Source of the DNA: Rutstroemia sp. NJR-2017a BVV2
Lineage: Eukaryota > Ascomycota > Leotiomycetes > Helotiales > Rutstroemiaceae
Assembly (NCBI GenBank): GCA_002946415.1
Contig: NJPS01000013.1
Span: 1,550,001-1,614,000, forward strand
Direction: 5' to 3'
Length of the DNA: 64,000 bases
In this document: positions 61,294 to 64,000 of the stretch, in pieces
How positions within the stretch are numbered: position 1 is the stretch's first letter
Layout: each line of letters begins with the position of its first letter
Translations under genes and position numbers: made by a program
Notes under the pieces: model-generated
Seen by the model: the letters and a program-made list of their open reading frames with translations, nothing else
What the model was told of the DNA's origin: nothing
Database searches by the model: none

Positions 61294-61755
61294 CTAAACA
61301 TGCAGCTCGGTCACTACGTCTGTCGAAATCAACGAGGCGGAGCCACAAAAGCCGAGCGTACATTCTAAAAAGCTCAGGCAGGTGCCACAATCTCCTACAT
61401 CTGAGGCCCACGTATCGAGGTTCACGTTGGCCTCCTTAGCGATTAATTTTGCACATCTGAAGCCTGAAATAGGGTCAATAATCATAGCTTTTCCAAAGCA
61501 CTTTGCGGGCCTTTGCACGAGTGTTGCCTTTCAAAGCCGAGGTGCTTCTGCAAGTATCAGAACTACCGGAGCTAGCGTGCCATTGGTGAAGGCTCTCTTC
61601 AGTTGGGCCAGTTCTATGAGCTCTGCTCTGATACTGAGCAGCGGAAACTGAGCAGCCTTGCGCAGTGCCTGCAAATAAACTATGCTATGCTTAGGATTTT
61701 CGCGGGCTACAATCAGCTGGATTGAGGAGCTTGTTGTTTCGATATTGATATATCA
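61294..61755 (-). pseudogene. Possible broken gene of unknown family
   Basis: One minus-strand frame stays open from about 61755 to 61294 except for a single TGA near 61539-61541. Before the stop it reads protein-like (VARENPKHSIVYLQALRK, then LIELAQLKRAFTNGTLAPV). After it comes MIIDPISGFRCAKLIAKEAN and a Cys cluster, CGTCLSFLECTLGFCGS. No start ATG or family is recognised. The opposite strand is also open for 89 codons, so chance openness is possible. Confidence 0.3.
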
Positions 61756-62403
61756 TGCCGATGGCTACTTTGACTTATCCAAGATCGGATGCAGCTCGTC
61801 TTCTCGCGAGGGATGAGCATGTGCACCAGCGCCATGCACCCGATTTCAGTATGTCCAGGAACATGCAGAAGGTCAAAGGCCTTCGGATATTCTCCGATTT
61901 GGATATAATCGCGAGATGGTTCTGACCTATTTAGACCCTCCTACGTCTAGTCTAGTTCGAACGATGCGCAATTAAAGTTCCGTGTAGAAGATTTTCTTCT
62001 TGGGAGCTATGAAACTTGCGGGGTCTGGAAGGAAGTTGCCTCCAACCCTCGAAGAGAAACAAGTCAGTGCCGACGATAAGAACATATCGTTCGAAGATGG
62101 CAGAGGTGAAACTGGTTGACGCCCTTGCGACGAATTATAGATGTATATGCATTTTCAGCCATTCTCTCTTCGATCACCTCAACCCTTTAGATTGTGGCGC
62201 TGAGTCAACGCACTGACGAGGTTTGGTTAAGGTTTACTATGTGCATTAGCTATATTTCACCTGTACCATCTATCATTCCCATGAATCAGGGACAAGTCGA
62301 CATAGAAGCTGTTTAATACGATGACGACACCCAACCATTCCCGAAGTTCTGTATTTCTTATTGATATTCTGGATGAAAACTTTTGCATAATCGTAGCAAG
62401 AAC
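61756..62403. other. Intergenic upstream of membrane protein gene
   Basis: No recognisable gene or repeat. Confidence 0.5.
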
Positions 62404-63861
62404 ATGTCCGAATCCTCATCCACCGCCACCACTAGTGTGCCAGTCAAATTACGACTTTCGAATCTAGCGGCTGGTTTCGCTATTGGTTTTGGAATATGGA
62501 CCTTCACGGCAGCAGTGAGACAGACGAAAATTTGCCAGAGCCCGAAAAAGAGCATCTACATCTATATGATATGGCTAGATCTGTTCGTCAACGTCTTCAT
62601 GGGAATTCTGACGTGGGTGATGATTAATGGCTTCATGGACGGAGGATCGTAAGTGATGGCCCAATCTTTGAAAGCGTCGACATTCAGGAGAGGACAAGGT
62701 CTATCACCTAACTTCCAATGCTAGAAAATCAACTTACCCAATAACCAGGCTTCCGTTGTTGGGTCTTTCTTGATTTTGGATGTTTAAAACACTTTTGAAC
62801 TATCGAGATTGTGTCGTGGTTGATGAGACAGTGCCTTTACTACCGAGTGATTGTTGAAAAGCTTGCTGACTTCGTGACAGGGTCCTTTATAATGTTTTGA
62901 TATCAATCACATGGACGCTTGAGTTGCAGCTTTATTACCAGATTATCATCAATCGATGTGGTGTTGTGATGGACGATCGGAAACTTGTGATCAGAGCCAA
63001 GGTAAGAGGGCATCAGACAACAATAAACTCACATCCTATGAGCTAACATTCTGAAGTGGTGGACGGCAGCGTTTATCGGGTTCATCAACATCTCTGGTAT
63101 GGCATGAAAGGTTAATGAGAGGATTGTAGACATCAGCTAACAAGAAACAGTTCTGGCATTTTGGATACCCGCTCAACTGGACTCGATAACAGGTCGCATG
63201 TATGTGTTCATGTTGGCATATTAAAGATTGCTTAGCCCCATACTAATCTCGTTTTACAGATTCGTTATAGTAAACAGCTATTGGGACCGTGTATCCAAGG
63301 GACTCCTCCTTATCCTAGATATCATACTCAACATTTACTTCCTTCGAGTGGTGCACCAGCGAATTGTGAAATATCATGGACTCGTCAAATACATGCCCCT
63401 TATTCGGTTCAACGCATGGCTTATGATCGTTTCTGTTATGATGGATGTAAGTCGAGCTTAGCATTGGATTCTTGAAGTTGTGCTAATCGGTACAGGCGAT
63501 GTTGATTGGTGTAGAAACATTAGCGATCGCGGGAGGGACACGATTGTGGCAGCAATTCCATCCTGTGGCATATGTACGTCCCAAAGTCTTGATTACCACG
63601 AGTAAACTAGCTGACATACTTTGCTTACAGATCGTGAAACTACATATCGAGTTGTCGTTAGGAACACTTATCTCCAAGATTGCGAAAGGGAGCACGGAAG
63701 AACAGGAAAACTACTTGACAGAGTGGCATGGAAGAGACGGAATAAACAGCACGCGTGCGCTGGAGAAGGTTGCAACAAGACCTAGGAATTGGAGGACTGA
63801 GAGTCATGAAAGCGCGATTGAAAGAGGCATGGAAATAACGGTTGGTATGAGATCGATTTAG
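62404..63861 (+). CDS. Fungal multi-pass integral membrane protein of unknown function
   Basis: Seven exons, 62404-62648, 62881-63001, 63057-63096, 63151-63199, 63260-63446, 63496-63573 and 63631-63861, encode 316 aa. Hydrophobic segments include LAAGFAIGFGIWTF, LFVNVFMGILTWVMI, VLISITWTLELQLYY, AAFIGFINISVLAFWI, GLLLILDIILNIYFL, and WLMIVSVMMDAMLIG, about seven in all. Between them lie basic loops such as RCGVVMDDRKLVIRAK. The ~75-residue C-terminal tail is hydrophilic. This resembles the large family of 7-TM fungal proteins with no assigned ligand; whether it is receptor-like is unknown. Two exons are only 40 and 49 nt, and intron 1 is 232 bp. Confidence 0.85.
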
Positions 63862-64000
63862 TAAATCATTAGAATACACTGCAGGCAGTCCGCATAATGC
63901 ATAATTCGTGGCATGGAGGTTTCTTTGATGACACAGCTCAGATTGCGCATATCCCTCCCTGTGAATGTGAGCATGCAGGCACCATTGGGACGCCCGACTT
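63862..64000. other. 3' flank of the membrane protein gene, window end
   Basis: No feature seen. Confidence 0.5.

Overview
The window is nuclear DNA of a filamentous ascomycete (Pezizomycotina). Evidence: genes carry many 48-100 bp GT-AG introns with CTAAC or CTGAC branch sites close to the acceptor; a HET-domain gene is present; and the conserved genes (HMG-CoA reductase, DUR3-type urea transporter, tandem-bromodomain RSC subunit, SAS4, Ssb-type Hsp70) have filamentous-fungal architectures. A member of the Leotiomycetes seems likely from overall gene character, but I cannot prove that from sequence alone. Exon joins given here were worked out by hand; for each spliced gene the exon lengths sum to a multiple of three and the reading frame matches on both sides of each junction.

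Layout. 0-7.6 kb: 3' part of a disordered Cys-tailed protein, a HET protein and an FAD monooxygenase, all plus strand. 8.8-17.4 kb: nicotinamidase (minus), then HMG-CoA reductase and the Hsp70/Hsp90 co-chaperone STI1 (plus). 17.9-27.6 kb: urea transporter DUR3 and a small zinc-ribbon protein (minus), a CinA-C domain protein (plus), and a purine/cytosine permease (minus). 27.6-33.8 kb: gene-poor stretch with a decayed HAD hydrolase and an intact haloacetate-dehalogenase-like hydrolase. 33.8-45.1 kb: ERO1 and CKS1 (minus), then an RSC4-like subunit and ribosome-associated Hsp70 SSB (plus). 45.1-49.9 kb: a repeat-rich block with several repeat families, a C2H2 gene with a broken frame and two poorly conserved small genes. 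50.1-60.4 kb: mitochondrial ribosome recycling factor, a probable mitochondrial protein, CDC26, TAF2 and SAS4. 60.4-64 kb: a broken reading frame and a seven-exon membrane protein gene.

Functionally most of the window is housekeeping: sterol and isoprenoid synthesis, protein folding (STI1, SSB, ERO1), nitrogen and nucleobase uptake (DUR3, NCS1 permease, nicotinamidase), chromatin and transcription (RSC4, TAF2, SAS4), cell cycle (CKS1, CDC26) and mitochondrial translation. These genes do not form an obvious biosynthetic cluster. I found no convincing new multi-gene system. The strongest unexplained structure is the 45.1-49.9 kb block, where a 73-bp tandem array, an 18-bp minisatellite, inverted and direct copies of one repeat family, a second ~110-130 bp repeat family and a frame-broken zinc-finger gene lie between conserved genes.
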